Shown here in pieces: positions 32,276-40,639 of a stretch of 64,000 nucleotides of DNA. Both the position numbers and the translations under genes were made by a program. The stretch comes from Alkalibacillus salilacus (GTDB taxonomy: Bacteria; Bacillota; Bacilli; Bacillales; Alkalibacillaceae). The notes beneath the pieces were generated by a model, which saw only the letters and a program-made list of their open reading frames with translations, did not search any database and was not told the DNA's origin. Numbering within the stretch: the first letter of the stretch is position 1; every line of letters starts with the position of its first letter. Location of the stretch: NCBI RefSeq assembly GCF_030812915.1, contig NZ_JAUSTQ010000001.1, positions 310,001 to 374,000 of the forward strand, given 5' to 3'.

Positions 32276-33553
32276 ATGTTAGACATGAAATTTTTACGTG
32301 ACAATTTTGATGAAGTGAAACAAAAGATGCAAAACCGAGGAGAAGATTTAACGGATCTCGATCAGTTTCTTGATTGGGATGAAAAGCGCCGTGCTTACAT
32401 CCAAGAATCAGAGGAGTTAAAAGCACGTCGAAATGAAGTTTCCAAAGAAATTTCTCAACTGAAAAAAAATAAAGAAGATGCTGATCATTTGATCAAAGAA
32501 ATGCGTGAAGTGGGTGACCGCATCAAAGAGATCGACAATGAACTAAATGAAGTTGAGACGAAATTAAACCAGTTAATGCTTTCGATTCCAAATGTTCCTC
32601 ATGAGTCAGTTCCAATTGGCGAAACGGAAGATGATAACGTTGAAGTAAAACAATGGGGAGAAGTGCCGTCATTTGCTTTCGATGTTAAGCCACATTGGGA
32701 TATTGCAGATGAGTTAGACATTATTGATTTCGAACGCGCTTCTAAAGTCACAGGCAGTCGTTTTGCCTTTTATAAAGGTCTAGGGGCACGCTTAGAACGT
32801 GCGTTAATTAACTTCATGATGGACTTACATTCAGATCGTCATGGTTATGAAGAAATGATGCCACCACAAATCGTTAATCGCGATAGTTTAACAGGAACAG
32901 GTCAACTTCCGAAGTTCGGTGAAGATGTCTTCAAACTAGAAGATTGGGATTATTTCTTAATTCCAACAGCTGAAGTGCCTGTGACGAACTATCACCGTGA
33001 TGAGATTTTAACGGCTGATGATTTGCCGAAGAAATTTACGGCATTTAGCACGAATTTCCGTAGTGAAGCGGGTTCAGCTGGTCGTGACACGCGTGGATTA
33101 ATCCGCCAGCACCAATTTAATAAAGTCGAACTCGTTCAACTCGTAAAACCTGAAGAGTCTTATGAGACATTAGAGTCGCTCACAAACGACGCTGAGGAAG
33201 TGCTGCAGCAATTAAAATTACCTTATCGTGTGATGAATATGTGCACAGGTGATTTGGGCTTCACAGCAGCGAAAAAGTACGATATTGAAGTGTGGATTCC
33301 AAGTTATGAGACGTATCGTGAAATCTCTTCTTGTTCGAATTTCGAAGACTTCCAAGCAAGACGTTCTGGCTTACGCTTCCGTCGTGAAGCGAACAGCAAA
33401 CCAGAGTACATGCATACCTTAAATGGTTCAGGCCTAGCAGTAGGACGAACTGTCGCCGCGATTTTAGAGAACTATCAAAACGATGATGGATCAGTTACCG
33501 TTCCAGACGTGCTAAAGCCTTATATGGGTAATGTGGAACGTATTAGCCAATAA
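32276..33553 (+). CDS. serS: Seryl-tRNA synthetase
   Basis: A 425-aa class II synthetase: N-terminal coiled-coil arm (about residues 30-105), then the catalytic core with [31 protein letters not shown] (motif 2) and [18 protein letters not shown] (motif 3). The ATG at 32276 ([11 protein letters not shown]) follows GGGAGG; the open frame extends upstream into the T-box terminator but that part is not coding. Controlled by the preceding T-box. Confidence 0.98.
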   Translation: MLDMKFLRDNFDEVKQKMQNRGEDLTDLDQFLDWDEKRRAYIQESEELKARRNEVSKEISQLKKNKEDADHLIKEMREVGDRIKEIDNELNEVETKLNQLMLSIPNVPHESVPIGETEDDNVEVKQWGEVPSFAFDVKPHWDIADELDIIDFERASKVTGSRFAFYKGLGARLERALINFMMDLHSDRHGYEEMMPPQIVNRDSLTGTGQLPKFGEDVFKLEDWDYFLIPTAEVPVTNYHRDEILTADDLPKKFTAFSTNFRSEAGSAGRDTRGLIRQHQFNKVELVQLVKPEESYETLESLTNDAEEVLQQLKLPYRVMNMCTGDLGFTAAKKYDIEVWIPSYETYREISSCSNFEDFQARRSGLRFRREANSKPEYMHTLNGSGLAVGRTVAAILENYQNDDGSVTVPDVLKPYMGNVERISQ

Positions 33554-33560
33554 ATTAAAG

Positions 33561-33600
33561 ACCCTCTGCTTAAGTGATCTGTATGACCTAAGCGGAGGGT
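33561..33600 (+). terminator. Terminator-like hairpin after serS
   Basis: ACCCTCTGCTTA with complement TAAGCGGAGGGT around a 16-nt loop; the following tail is only moderately T-rich. Confidence 0.6.
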
Positions 33601-33792
33601 TAATATTTGTCTTATGCAGGAGTGTGAAGCTCACTAATTTGTAAGAACATTAAGAATATAAGTTTCATCGAAATTTTTATTATTTTCCTCTTTATAAATG
33701 TTTGTGAGCTGTGGTATACTAACAATCGTTGGTCGACAAAATGCGTCTTAAAGGCGCCTACGCAAGAAAATATAATTATTTCACAAAACACC

Positions 33793-33821
33793 TTGCATAA
33801 TGTCGAACCATATGATATATT
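33793..33821 (+). promoter_or_regulatory. Sigma-A-type promoter for tRNA-Ser
   Basis: TTGCAT, 17-bp spacer, TATATT, ending 17 bp before the tRNA. I see nothing else supported in the stretch 33601-33792. Confidence 0.55.
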
Positions 33822-33838
33822 TTGTTTTGTGAGTTCAC

Positions 33839-33931
33839 GGAGGAGTACCCAAGTTCGGCTGAAGGGAGCGGTCTTGAAAACCGCCAGGGGGTTTACGCCC
33901 CGCGGGGGTTCGAATCCCTCCTCCTCCGCCA
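33839..33931 (+). tRNA. tRNA-Ser(UGA), CCA encoded
   Basis: A 93-nt class II tRNA: GGAGGAG acceptor, D-arm, anticodon loop CTTGAAA (anticodon TGA), a long variable arm, TTCGAAT T-loop, CTCCTCC and encoded GCCA. Located after serS, matching trnSL-Ser in B. subtilis. Confidence 0.98.
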
Positions 33932-34050
33932 TATTATTTTTAGAGTAATTGGTTACATGATGTAGCCATTTTTTTATGCCTTTATCAAAAGTTTGAATAT
34001 TATGACGATAATCACTGTCATATGATTAATCGTATGTGATTGATGACATA

Positions 34051-34088
34051 AAAACGCTCTATACGCCGATCGGCGTATAGAGCGTTTT
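34051..34088. terminator. Bidirectional terminator, 38-bp perfect palindrome
   Basis: AAAACGCTCTATACGCCGA followed by its exact complement, 2 bp past the dck stop. A/T ends on both strands let it serve both dck and the tRNA transcript. Confidence 0.88.
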
Positions 34089-34089
34089 A

Positions 34090-34761
34090 TTATGATTTAA
34101 TATATTGTCTTGAAGTTTGAATATGATTGCCAATGCGCTCAAGGATGGGATCGACTGATGTATTCGGGTTGTGTAAATCATAATCGTTGATATTAATACG
34201 CATCACTGGGCATGTATTGAAGTTATTGATCCATTCTTCATAACGGTCATACATTTCACGCCAGTATTCGATTGGTGTTTCTTGCTCCATTTCACGCCCA
34301 CGATTCTTAATTCGCTCTAAAACATCGTCAAATGAGCCTTCTAGATAAATTAAGAGATCAGGGTGAGGGAAGTATGGTGTCATCACCATCGAATCGAATA
34401 AATGCTTGTACGTATTATAATCCGTAGGGGTCATCGTTCCTTTGTCATAATGCATTTTTGCGAAGATGCCCGTATCTTCGTAAATTGAACGGTCTTGGAT
34501 GAACCCACCCCCGTATTCAAAGATCCTTTTCTGCTCTTTAAATCGTTCAGCTAAGAAGTAGATCTGTAAATGAAAGCTCCACCGTTCAAAATCATAATAA
34601 AATTTATCTAGGTAAGGGTTGTTTTCAACTTTTTCGTAAGATGTACGAAAGCCGATTTTATTGGCTAGCGCTTTCGTCATTGTTGATTTACCGACCCCTA
34701 CTGTTCCGGCGACAGTTATGACCGCGTTTTTCGGGATGCCGTATTGGTTTAGATCGCTCAT
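34090..34761 (-). CDS. dck: Deoxyadenosine/deoxycytidine kinase
   Basis: A 223-aa deoxynucleoside kinase of the salvage pathway. Visible: P-loop GTVGVGKST near residue 20, FERWSFHLQIYFLAERFKEQ, and the catalytic QDRSIYEDTGIFAK. Close to B. subtilis YaaF, which phosphorylates deoxyadenosine and deoxycytidine; assignment of specificity is by resemblance. It overlaps the dgk 3' end by 4 nt, so the pair is coupled. Confidence 0.93.
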   Translation of the reverse strand: MSDLNQYGIPKNAVITVAGTVGVGKSTMTKALANKIGFRTSYEKVENNPYLDKFYYDFERWSFHLQIYFLAERFKEQKRIFEYGGGFIQDRSIYEDTGIFAKMHYDKGTMTPTDYNTYKHLFDSMVMTPYFPHPDLLIYLEGSFDDVLERIKNRGREMEQETPIEYWREMYDRYEEWINNFNTCPVMRININDYDLHNPNTSVDPILERIGNHIQTSRQYIKS

Positions 34762-35405
34762 GATATAAATTCTCCTTTGTTAATATGTTGTTGCACGACT
34801 GTCAAAATATAATCTAAATCAGATTGATGTTTAACGAAATCAATTTCGTCTCCGTTAATACGGATGACAGGAATTTCAGGGTTTTCCTTTTCGAAATGAT
34901 TCATAAATTCCTCGTAGTCCTCAGATAGTTGTTGTAAGTAGTCTGATTGGATATTTTGTTCAACTTCTCGGCCACGACTTTCAATCCGTTTTAACAACGT
35001 ATCAAGGCTAGCATGGATATAGATCATGACATTTGGTTTGGCTAAGTCTTGGGTTAAGATATTAAAAATTTGTTCATATTTTTCGTATTGTTCCGGTTTT
35101 AATGTCCGTCTCGCAAAGATCATATTTTTCATTATATGATAATCAGAAACGACGGGCTTACTTTGGTTCAAGTAATGCTTCTCAATGTCCTCTAGTTGCT
35201 TAAATCGATTGCATAAGAAGAACATTTCTGTTTGAAAGCTCCACTCTTCAATATTGTCGTAAAACTTTCCGAGAAACGGATTCTCCTCAACGATTTCTTT
35301 TAATAAATGATAATAAAAGTGAGTTGCAATTTTATTGGATAATGACGTTTTACCAACGCCAATTGGACCTTCAACCGCAATAAAAGGCGTGTTATTTTGT
35401 CTCAC
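34758..35405 (-). CDS. dgk: Deoxyguanosine kinase
   Basis: A 215-aa deoxynucleoside kinase. Visible: P-loop GPIGVGKTS, IEEWSFQTEMFFLCNRFKQ, and SDYHIMKNMIFARRTL. It resembles B. subtilis YaaG (dGuo kinase). The GTG at 35405 is chosen because GGAGG lies 8 nt upstream; a nearby ATG is out of frame. First gene of the dgk-dck pair downstream of serS. Confidence 0.93.
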   Translation of the reverse strand: MRQNNTPFIAVEGPIGVGKTSLSNKIATHFYYHLLKEIVEENPFLGKFYDNIEEWSFQTEMFFLCNRFKQLEDIEKHYLNQSKPVVSDYHIMKNMIFARRTLKPEQYEKYEQIFNILTQDLAKPNVMIYIHASLDTLLKRIESRGREVEQNIQSDYLQQLSEDYEEFMNHFEKENPEIPVIRINGDEIDFVKHQSDLDYILTVVQQHINKGEFIS

Positions 35406-35525
35406 GCATGATTCCTCCATTCATGACAAAGTTCGACTAGCTGTTATCCATCATACCAAATTTTAATTCGGTATTGGGATATGAATTGAAATAAAAAATT
35501 TTCAATACTCCTATCAACCACCTAT

Positions 35526-35552
35526 ACACTTTTTGCCCCAGTACATAGTTTA
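35526..35552 (+). promoter_or_regulatory. Candidate sigma-K promoter of the coat gene
   Basis: -10 CATAGTTTA (35544-35552) fits the sigma-K consensus CATANNNTA, with an AC pair about 16 bp upstream as the weak -35. Mother-cell expression would suit the downstream coat protein. Confidence 0.5.
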
Positions 35553-35583
35553 TAGTATCGAAACAAAAAAGGGGTGAATAAAT

Positions 35584-36147
35584 ATGTGGGATGATTGCAA
35601 TGAACTAGATTGCAAAGACTCAAAATGCGTATGTAAAACCGTGCGCAAAATAGCTGAGGCGCAAGATGCAGTTGATGACCAAGGTTGTGATGTCGGCTGT
35701 AAACAATCAATCGATGACCTATTATCACCAGCATCACCATCGTCAGGAAATGACACGGTTCCGTTTATTTTGTACTGTAAAGGATCGTGTCGTCCGTTTG
35801 TCGGCAATGGTATTTTACAAGGTACTACAGGAAATAACCGCGTTTTCCGTTGCTTTGAATCACCAATATTCCGTGTTAGTAAAATTCATAAAGATTGCTG
35901 TGCCGACCTAGAATTATTGTTGCCAGTAACTGAAGGAGGATCAACACCAGGTCCTGGGGGACATGAAGTCTGTAACTACTTCCCTGGTAACTCGATTCGT
36001 AACTTGCAACGCACAGGCATTTGCGTAAAAGTTGATTTATGTGATTTCGTTGGTATTTCATGTCTTGAGCCAGTACGCGCACTACCTGTTTCAGATTTTA
36101 ATGCTTCTAATGGGCAAAGCTGTGGACCTTCTCAATCCCAATCTTAA
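35584..36147 (+). CDS. CotY/CotZ-family spore coat/exosporium protein
   Basis: A 187-aa cysteine-rich protein with the CotY/CotZ pattern: N-terminal CNELDCKDSKCVCKTVRKI, a central PFILYCKGSCRPFVG, FRVSKIHKDCCADLELL, and a C-terminal CVKVDLCDFVGISCL. These proteins self-assemble by disulfides in the coat crust or exosporium. ATG with AAAGGGGTG upstream, a sigma-K-like promoter and its own terminator suggest a single-gene sporulation unit. CotY versus CotZ cannot be decided here. Confidence 0.88.
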   Translation: MWDDCNELDCKDSKCVCKTVRKIAEAQDAVDDQGCDVGCKQSIDDLLSPASPSSGNDTVPFILYCKGSCRPFVGNGILQGTTGNNRVFRCFESPIFRVSKIHKDCCADLELLLPVTEGGSTPGPGGHEVCNYFPGNSIRNLQRTGICVKVDLCDFVGISCLEPVRALPVSDFNASNGQSCGPSQSQS

Positions 36148-36153
36148 TGCCAG

Positions 36154-36187
36154 AACAGTCAGTACCTTTTGGGGTACTGACTGTTTT
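36154..36187 (+). terminator. Terminator of the coat gene
   Basis: AACAGTCAGTACC and its exact complement around a 6-nt loop, followed by TTTT. Confidence 0.88.
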
Positions 36188-36200
36188 TATGTTTAATTAG

Positions 36201-36216
36201 ATACATAGAGGGGTAT
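36201..36216. promoter_or_regulatory. Weaker CstR-type operator half-palindrome
   Basis: ATACATAGAGGGGTAT keeps the GGGGTAT half of the operators downstream and has a degenerate left half. Located about 90 bp upstream of the cstR promoter. Confidence 0.4.
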
Positions 36217-36295
36217 GTTAAAATATTGTTGAGTTAATGATCAAAAGCCGATCACAATAAAAGATGAACAAACTAAAAGAAATAAAAAGACGTGT

Positions 36296-36324
36296 TTGAC
36301 AATATACCTACAGGGGTATATAAT
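36296..36324 (+). promoter_or_regulatory. cstR promoter with operator in the spacer
   Basis: TTGACA (36296), a 17-bp spacer, TATAAT (36319). The spacer contains ATACCTACAGGGGTAT (36304-36319), a near-palindrome of the CsoR/CstR operator type. Repressor binding would block the promoter directly, giving autoregulation. Confidence 0.8.
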
Positions 36325-36379
36325 GACAGATGTAACGTCAAACTACTTTTCAAACGTATACAAGAGGGAGGTTAAGAAT

Positions 36380-36640
36380 ATGGAATATGATGCAAAAGTT
36401 AAAAATAGAGTTAAGCGCCTTGAAGGCCAATTACGTGGGGCCTTGCGTATGATGGAAGATGGCGAAGATTGCCAAGAAGTGATTAACCAATTATCAGCAA
36501 GCCGTACCGCAATTGATCGTACAATTGGTGTGATTGTTAGCGAGAATTTAATTGAATGTGTACGTGAAGCTGAAGAAAATGGTGAAGATACAGACGAACG
36601 TGTCAAAGAAGCGGTCAATTTACTCGTTAAGAGTCGCTAA
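36380..36640 (+). CDS. cstR: CstR-type persulfide-sensing repressor (CsoR/DUF156 family)
   Basis: An 86-aa helical repressor. Two conserved cysteines are present (EDCQEV near residue 31, LIECVRE near 60). The position between them that is the copper-ligand histidine in CsoR is asparagine (ENLIEC), as in CstR, which senses persulfides through the two cysteines. The neighbours (TusA, DsrE, rhodaneses, persulfide dioxygenase, TauE) agree with CstR. Four to five operator-like palindromes lie in the locus. ATG at 36380 with GGGAGG. Confidence 0.88.
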   Translation: MEYDAKVKNRVKRLEGQLRGALRMMEDGEDCQEVINQLSASRTAIDRTIGVIVSENLIECVREAEENGEDTDERVKEAVNLLVKSR

Positions 36641-36660
36641 TCAATAAAAAGCGAAATAAG

Positions 36661-36703
36661 TTGACACAATTTATTTTAACCTTTAATATACCCATTGGGG
36701 TAT
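36661..36703 (+). promoter_or_regulatory. Promoter and CstR-type operator before tusA
   Basis: TTGACA (36661), 17-bp spacer, TAATAT (36684), overlapped by ATACCCATTGGGGTAT (36688-36703), the best palindrome of the set. Confidence 0.8.
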
Positions 36704-36735
36704 TTAAACAAATTTATTGAAGGAGGATTTTCAAA

Positions 36736-36963
36736 ATGGAAATCGCAAAAACGTTAGATGCAAAAGGTTTAGCATGCCCAATGCCAATAGTAAAGACAAA
36801 GAAAGCCATTGATGATGTAGAAAGTGGCGAGATTTTAGAAGTGCAAGCAACGGATGCAGGTGCAAAAAGCGATCTAGCTGCATGGACGAAATCATCAGGA
36901 CATGAACTAGTCGATACGAAAGAAGAAGGCGGCGTATATACCTTTTACGTGAAAAAAGGATAA
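36736..36963 (+). CDS. TusA-family sulfurtransferase
   Basis: A 75-aa TusA/SirA-like sulfur carrier. Visible: the CPMP motif in AKGLACPMPIVKTKKAI, with the cysteine that carries persulfide. In the context of a cst-type locus it probably relays sulfane sulfur between the rhodaneses and DsrE. ATG with GGAGG upstream; own CstR-type promoter. Confidence 0.92.
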   Translation: MEIAKTLDAKGLACPMPIVKTKKAIDDVESGEILEVQATDAGAKSDLAAWTKSSGHELVDTKEEGGVYTFYVKKG

Positions 36964-36980
36964 AAATTTTAACTAACAAT

Positions 36981-36996
36981 TTACCCCTATAGGTAT
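36981..36996. promoter_or_regulatory. CstR-type operator before dsrE-like gene
   Basis: TTACCCCTATAGGTAT, another ATACC...GGTAT palindrome, 24 bp upstream of the next start codon. No clear -35/-10 is seen with it. Confidence 0.6.
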
Positions 36997-37019
36997 ATGG
37001 AGACACAGGAGGTTCTATC

Positions 37020-37499
37020 ATGTCTGAAAACAAAAAGACAAATATAATCCTATTTAGTGGAGAGTATGATAAAGCAATGGCAGCTTATATCATTGCGAAT
37101 GGCGCAGCTGCTTATGATCATGATGTCACAATCTTTCATACATTCTGGGGCTTAAATGCCCTAAGAAAAGATGAAAAGCTACGCCCACAAAAATCATTTA
37201 TGGAAAAAATATTCGGCAAAATGATGCCACATGGTGCAAAAAACTTACCATTATCTAAAATGAACTTTGCAGGCATAGGTCCAAAAATGATCAAAAGTGT
37301 CATGAAAAAGCACAATGCGATGCCAGTAGAAGATCTGATTGATATGGCAAAAGAACAAGATGTCACATTACTAGCATGTACCATGACAATGGATTTACTG
37401 GGTATTAAACAAGAAGAGTTAATGGATGGTCTTGAATATGGTGGTGTCGCAGCCTATATCGCTGAAGGTGAAGATGGCGCTGTTAACTTATTTATCTAA
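37020..37499 (+). CDS. DsrE/F-like sulfur-relay protein
   Basis: A 159-aa DsrE/DsrF-like protein (DsrE2 type) with NIILFSGEYDKAMAAYIIANGA at the start and a cysteine in TLLACTMTMDLLG positioned as in sulfur-accepting DsrE2 proteins. Likely exchanges persulfide with the TusA protein just upstream. AGGAGG precedes the ATG. Confidence 0.88.
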   Translation: MSENKKTNIILFSGEYDKAMAAYIIANGAAAYDHDVTIFHTFWGLNALRKDEKLRPQKSFMEKIFGKMMPHGAKNLPLSKMNFAGIGPKMIKSVMKKHNAMPVEDLIDMAKEQDVTLLACTMTMDLLGIKQEELMDGLEYGGVAAYIAEGEDGAVNLFI

Positions 37500-37573
37500 G
37501 TTATTCAACTCGAATGATTTTCAAAGGATTAATAACACTATAAATAAAAGGTAGTCGAAAGTGAGGATTTAAG

Positions 37574-37870
37574 ATGAAAGAGATTAAACCAGAAGAAGTG
37601 AAAGAATTAGTAGATCAAGATGCAGATGTAACAGTGATTGACGTTCGTGAAGCGGATGAAGTAGCAGAAGGTCATATTCCAGGTGCCAAAAACATTCCAC
37701 TCGGTCTATTAGAATTTCGTGAGAATGAATTAGATAAAAATGAAGACTATATTATGGTGTGCCGTTCGGGCGGCCGTAGTGGTAAAGCGACGCAATATCT
37801 AGAAGAACGCGGATATAAGGTTAAAAATATGACTGGTGGCATGTTAGCTTGGGACGGATCAACACAATAA
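37574..37870 (+). CDS. Single-domain rhodanese (copy 1)
   Basis: A 98-aa rhodanese with active loop CRSGGRSG and the pattern VIDVREADEVAEGHIPGA. It transfers sulfane sulfur through its cysteine. A close paralogue lies at 40640, and a third rhodanese domain is fused to the dioxygenase that follows. ATG preceded by GTGAGG. Confidence 0.93.
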   Translation: MKEIKPEEVKELVDQDADVTVIDVREADEVAEGHIPGAKNIPLGLLEFRENELDKNEDYIMVCRSGGRSGKATQYLEERGYKVKNMTGGMLAWDGSTQ

Positions 37871-37984
37871 TAGCTCACTCAACATTGTGCAAAAACAATA
37901 TTTAAAATAGACTGACAGTAGAATAGATGTTGGTGCAACGATTATGACCAATATCTATGATTCGGTTAAATTACGATATAAGCG

Positions 37985-38000
37985 TGTTTCACGTGAAATA
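37985..38000. promoter_or_regulatory. parS-like site with one mismatch
   Basis: TGTTTCACGTGAAATA matches 15 of 16 positions of the three perfect parS sites. It lies just upstream of the rhodanese-dioxygenase gene, about 20 kb right of oriC. Confidence 0.72.
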
Positions 38001-38027
38001 TTTAATTATTATGAGGAGGTTTTGATC

Positions 38028-39158
38028 ATGAGTTTCAAAACACTAACGGTTGATGAATTAGCTAAAAAGGTAGTGAATCAAAAAGATATCTTGCTTTTAG
38101 ATGTCCGTAAAGAAGAAGATTACCAAGATTGGAAAGTAGAAAGTGACAGTTTTAATTATTTAAATAAACCGTATTTCGATCTTATGGATGGCGTTGAGTC
38201 GATTAAAGATGACATTCCAGAAGATAAAGATGTTGCAGTAATTTGTGCCAAAGGTAATTCTTCTAAAATGGTTGCCGAGCAGTTAGTAGATGAAGGTTTC
38301 GACAATATTTATTCTGTAGAAGGTGGCATGAGAGCTTGGAGTGAACACCTAGAGCCTGTTAAATTAGGCGATTTAGAAGACGGTGGCGAATTATATCAAT
38401 TCGTACGTCTAGGTAAAGGTTGCCTATCTTATATGATCGTTTCTGACGGCGAAGCAGCAATTATTGACGCGACACGTATGGCTGATACGTATATTAACTT
38501 CGCAGAAGAAAAAGGTGCTAAAGTAAAATACGTTCTAGATACGCATCTACATGCAGACCATATCTCTGGTGGCCGTGCAATTGCGGATAAAACAGGTGCA
38601 ACGTATTATCTACCACCAAAAGATGCAGAAGAAGTACAATTTGAATATACACCAATTCAAGACCAAGAAGAAATCACAGTTGGTTCATCTAAGATTGATG
38701 TTCAAGCGCTTTATTCACCCGGTCACACACTTGGTTCAACATCATTCATCGTGGATGATCAGTACTTGATGACAGGTGATATTCTATTTATCCAATCCAT
38801 TGGTCGCCCAGACTTAGCAGGTAAGGCGGACGATTGGGTCGGTGATTTACGTGAGACCCTATATGAACGTTATAAAGAACTATCAAACGATTTAATTGTT
38901 CTACCAGCTCACTATTCATTTAAAGAAGAATTAAACGAAGATGGTTCGGTACAAGAGAAACTAGGTGTCTTATTCGAACAAAATGATGGTCTTCAAGTTG
39001 AGGATGAGCAAGAATTCCGTAAGATGGTGACAGAAAACTTACCACCTCAACCAAACTCTCACGAAAAAGTTCGTATGACGAATATGGGTAAAGAAACTCC
39101 AGAACTTGAAGAGAAACGAGAAATGGAGATCGGACCTAACCGCTGTGCCGTCAAATAA
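38028..39158 (+). CDS. Rhodanese-persulfide dioxygenase fusion (CstB-like)
   Basis: A 376-aa protein. Residues 1-110 form a rhodanese with a single cysteine in [16 protein letters not shown]. Residues about 115-340 form a metallo-beta-lactamase-fold dioxygenase of the ETHE1 type: [42 protein letters not shown]. It should oxidize persulfide to sulfite using Fe(II). In CstB the dioxygenase comes first and the rhodanese last; here the order is reversed. ATG at 38028 with GAGGAGG. Acidic tail ends GPNRCAVK. Confidence 0.9.
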   Translation: MSFKTLTVDELAKKVVNQKDILLLDVRKEEDYQDWKVESDSFNYLNKPYFDLMDGVESIKDDIPEDKDVAVICAKGNSSKMVAEQLVDEGFDNIYSVEGGMRAWSEHLEPVKLGDLEDGGELYQFVRLGKGCLSYMIVSDGEAAIIDATRMADTYINFAEEKGAKVKYVLDTHLHADHISGGRAIADKTGATYYLPPKDAEEVQFEYTPIQDQEEITVGSSKIDVQALYSPGHTLGSTSFIVDDQYLMTGDILFIQSIGRPDLAGKADDWVGDLRETLYERYKELSNDLIVLPAHYSFKEELNEDGSVQEKLGVLFEQNDGLQVEDEQEFRKMVTENLPPQPNSHEKVRMTNMGKETPELEEKREMEIGPNRCAVK

Positions 39159-39166
39159 ATATGAAT

Positions 39167-39194
39167 AAAGAGGGAGGCTGTCTCCCTCTTTTTA
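39167..39194 (+). terminator. Terminator after the dioxygenase gene
   Basis: AAAGAGGGA-GGCTG-TCTCCCTCTTT with a T-run. Confidence 0.88.
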
Positions 39195-39207
39195 TTTTTC
39201 AAAATTA

Positions 39208-39225
39208 ATTACCCCGGGGGGTGTT
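39208..39225. promoter_or_regulatory. Possible CstR-type operator before tauE
   Basis: ATTACCCCGGGGGGTGTT, a GC-centred palindrome with ACCCC/GGGGTG arms resembling the other operators. It overlaps the translation-initiation region of the downstream gene. Confidence 0.45.
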
Positions 39226-39228
39226 AAG

Positions 39229-40011
39229 GTGGAATATAGTTTACTGTTTATGCTTGTCATCTTTTTGATTGGCTTCTTAGGATCATTTATCTCGGGCATG
39301 GTTGGGATCGGTGGTTCGATTGTTAAGTATCCCATGCTATTATATATCCCACCACTTTTAGGATTTGCGGCATTTAGTGCCCATGAAGTATCGGGTATCA
39401 GTGCTGTTCAAGTATTTTTCGCGACGATTGGTGGTGTTTGGGCTTATCGTAAAGGTGGTTATTTAAATAAAGATTTGATTATCTACATGGGTGTCAGCAT
39501 CTTAATAGGTAGTTTCATTGGTGGATTTGGTTCTCGGTTTTTATCAGAAGATGAGGTCAATTTTGTATACGCGATGTTAGCGACTGTAGCTGTTGTGATG
39601 ATGTTTATGCCTAAGAAAGGTGTGGACGATCAGTCATTTGATCAAGTGACATTTAATAAAACGATTGCTGCAACACTTGCATTTATTGTAGGTATTGGTG
39701 CTGGTATTGTCGGTGCTGCTGGTGCTTTCGTGTTAGTGCCAATTATGTTGCTAGTGTTAAAAATACCAACGCGCATGACCATTGCTTCATCTTTGGCAAT
39801 CACATTTATTTCTTCAATCGGTGCAACCACTGGTAAGTTGATGACAGGACAAGTCTTATTGGTTCCAGCTATTATCATGATTGTAGCCAGTTTAATTGCA
39901 TCGCCATTAGGAGCGAATGCTGGTAAGAAGATTAATACGAAGTTGTTACAAGGTATTTTATCTGTATTAATTTTGGCATCAGCTATCAAAATCTGGCTCG
40001 ATTTTCTATGA
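39229..40011 (+). CDS. TauE/SafE-family sulfite/sulfur exporter
   Basis: A 260-aa membrane protein with about eight hydrophobic segments, and the TauE/SafE signature [16 protein letters not shown] with a second related half ([17 protein letters not shown]). In cst-type loci this exporter removes sulfite made by persulfide dioxygenase. GTG start at 39229. Has its own terminator downstream and an operator-like palindrome upstream. Confidence 0.9.
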   Translation: MEYSLLFMLVIFLIGFLGSFISGMVGIGGSIVKYPMLLYIPPLLGFAAFSAHEVSGISAVQVFFATIGGVWAYRKGGYLNKDLIIYMGVSILIGSFIGGFGSRFLSEDEVNFVYAMLATVAVVMMFMPKKGVDDQSFDQVTFNKTIAATLAFIVGIGAGIVGAAGAFVLVPIMLLVLKIPTRMTIASSLAITFISSIGATTGKLMTGQVLLVPAIIMIVASLIASPLGANAGKKINTKLLQGILSVLILASAIKIWLDFL

Positions 40012-40018
40012 TATAATG

Positions 40019-40047
40019 AAACTCACCTTAGAATAGGTGGGTTTTTT
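40019..40047 (+). terminator. Terminator after tauE-type gene
   Basis: ACTCACCT-TAGAAT-AGGTGGGTTTTTT. Confidence 0.85.
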
Positions 40048-40146
40048 GTATAGGATTCAAAGGTAAACTATATATGAAGGTATTATTTGAGTTACATAAA
40101 GTGAATGATAAAAATAGTCAGCTTCAACTTCTGGAGGGTGATTTAC

Positions 40147-40503
40147 ATGCGCGAAACGGAGGATTCGAAATATATTCAACAACACTTAGCAAATGAACGA
40201 ACGTATTTAGCCTGGATTCGAACAGCCCTAGCGATTATGGGGATAGGCTTTTTAATCGTAAATGTTCATTTTTCGACTGGTGCTAGTGTAGGCGGTCAAT
40301 CGGATCAGTTAGTTGAAATGATCGGAATCTTATCTGTTGTGATTGGATTGGTTGCGATTGTTTTTTCAACGGTTCATTATGTGCGCAAGAAAAAACAAAT
40401 TAACGATCAAACGTTCACATCCTCCCTTCATCTCGTTTGGTTAATTTCGGCCTTAATGCTCGTAATGGCAGGACTGTTTTTCGCTTACTTTTATTTATAC
40501 TAA
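40147..40503 (+). CDS. DUF202 (YidH-like) membrane protein
   Basis: A 118-aa membrane protein of the DUF202/YidH family, with ANERTYLAWIRTALAIMGIGF at the N-terminus and three hydrophobic segments. ATG at 40147 follows GGAGGGTG. The function is unknown; homologues often sit beside stress or sulfur genes. Its own terminator follows. Confidence 0.88.
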   Translation: MRETEDSKYIQQHLANERTYLAWIRTALAIMGIGFLIVNVHFSTGASVGGQSDQLVEMIGILSVVIGLVAIVFSTVHYVRKKKQINDQTFTSSLHLVWLISALMLVMAGLFFAYFYLY

Positions 40504-40510
40504 GTCATGG

Positions 40511-40547
40511 AGTCATTTCATACTGTTTGTATGGGGTGACTTTTTTA
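40511..40547 (+). terminator. Terminator after DUF202
   Basis: AGTCATTTCATAC-loop-GTATGGGGTGACT followed by TTTTTT. Confidence 0.8.
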
Positions 40548-40639
40548 TATTGGATAGGCTGACACGTTTGATTGGTGATTAAACAGATCGGTATGGTATA
40601 TTATAAGTGTCATTAATTTAAGAAAGTGAGGCGTTATCG

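Noticed and set aside
33612-33932. 106-codon minus-strand frame covering the tRNA-Ser
   Set aside because: It runs antisense through the tRNA; the tRNA explains the sequence.
40565-40600. Sigma-B promoter before the second rhodanese (GTTTGA and CGGTAT)
   Set aside because: Spacing (17 bp) is too long for the 12-15 bp sigma-B pattern, and the -10 is weak.
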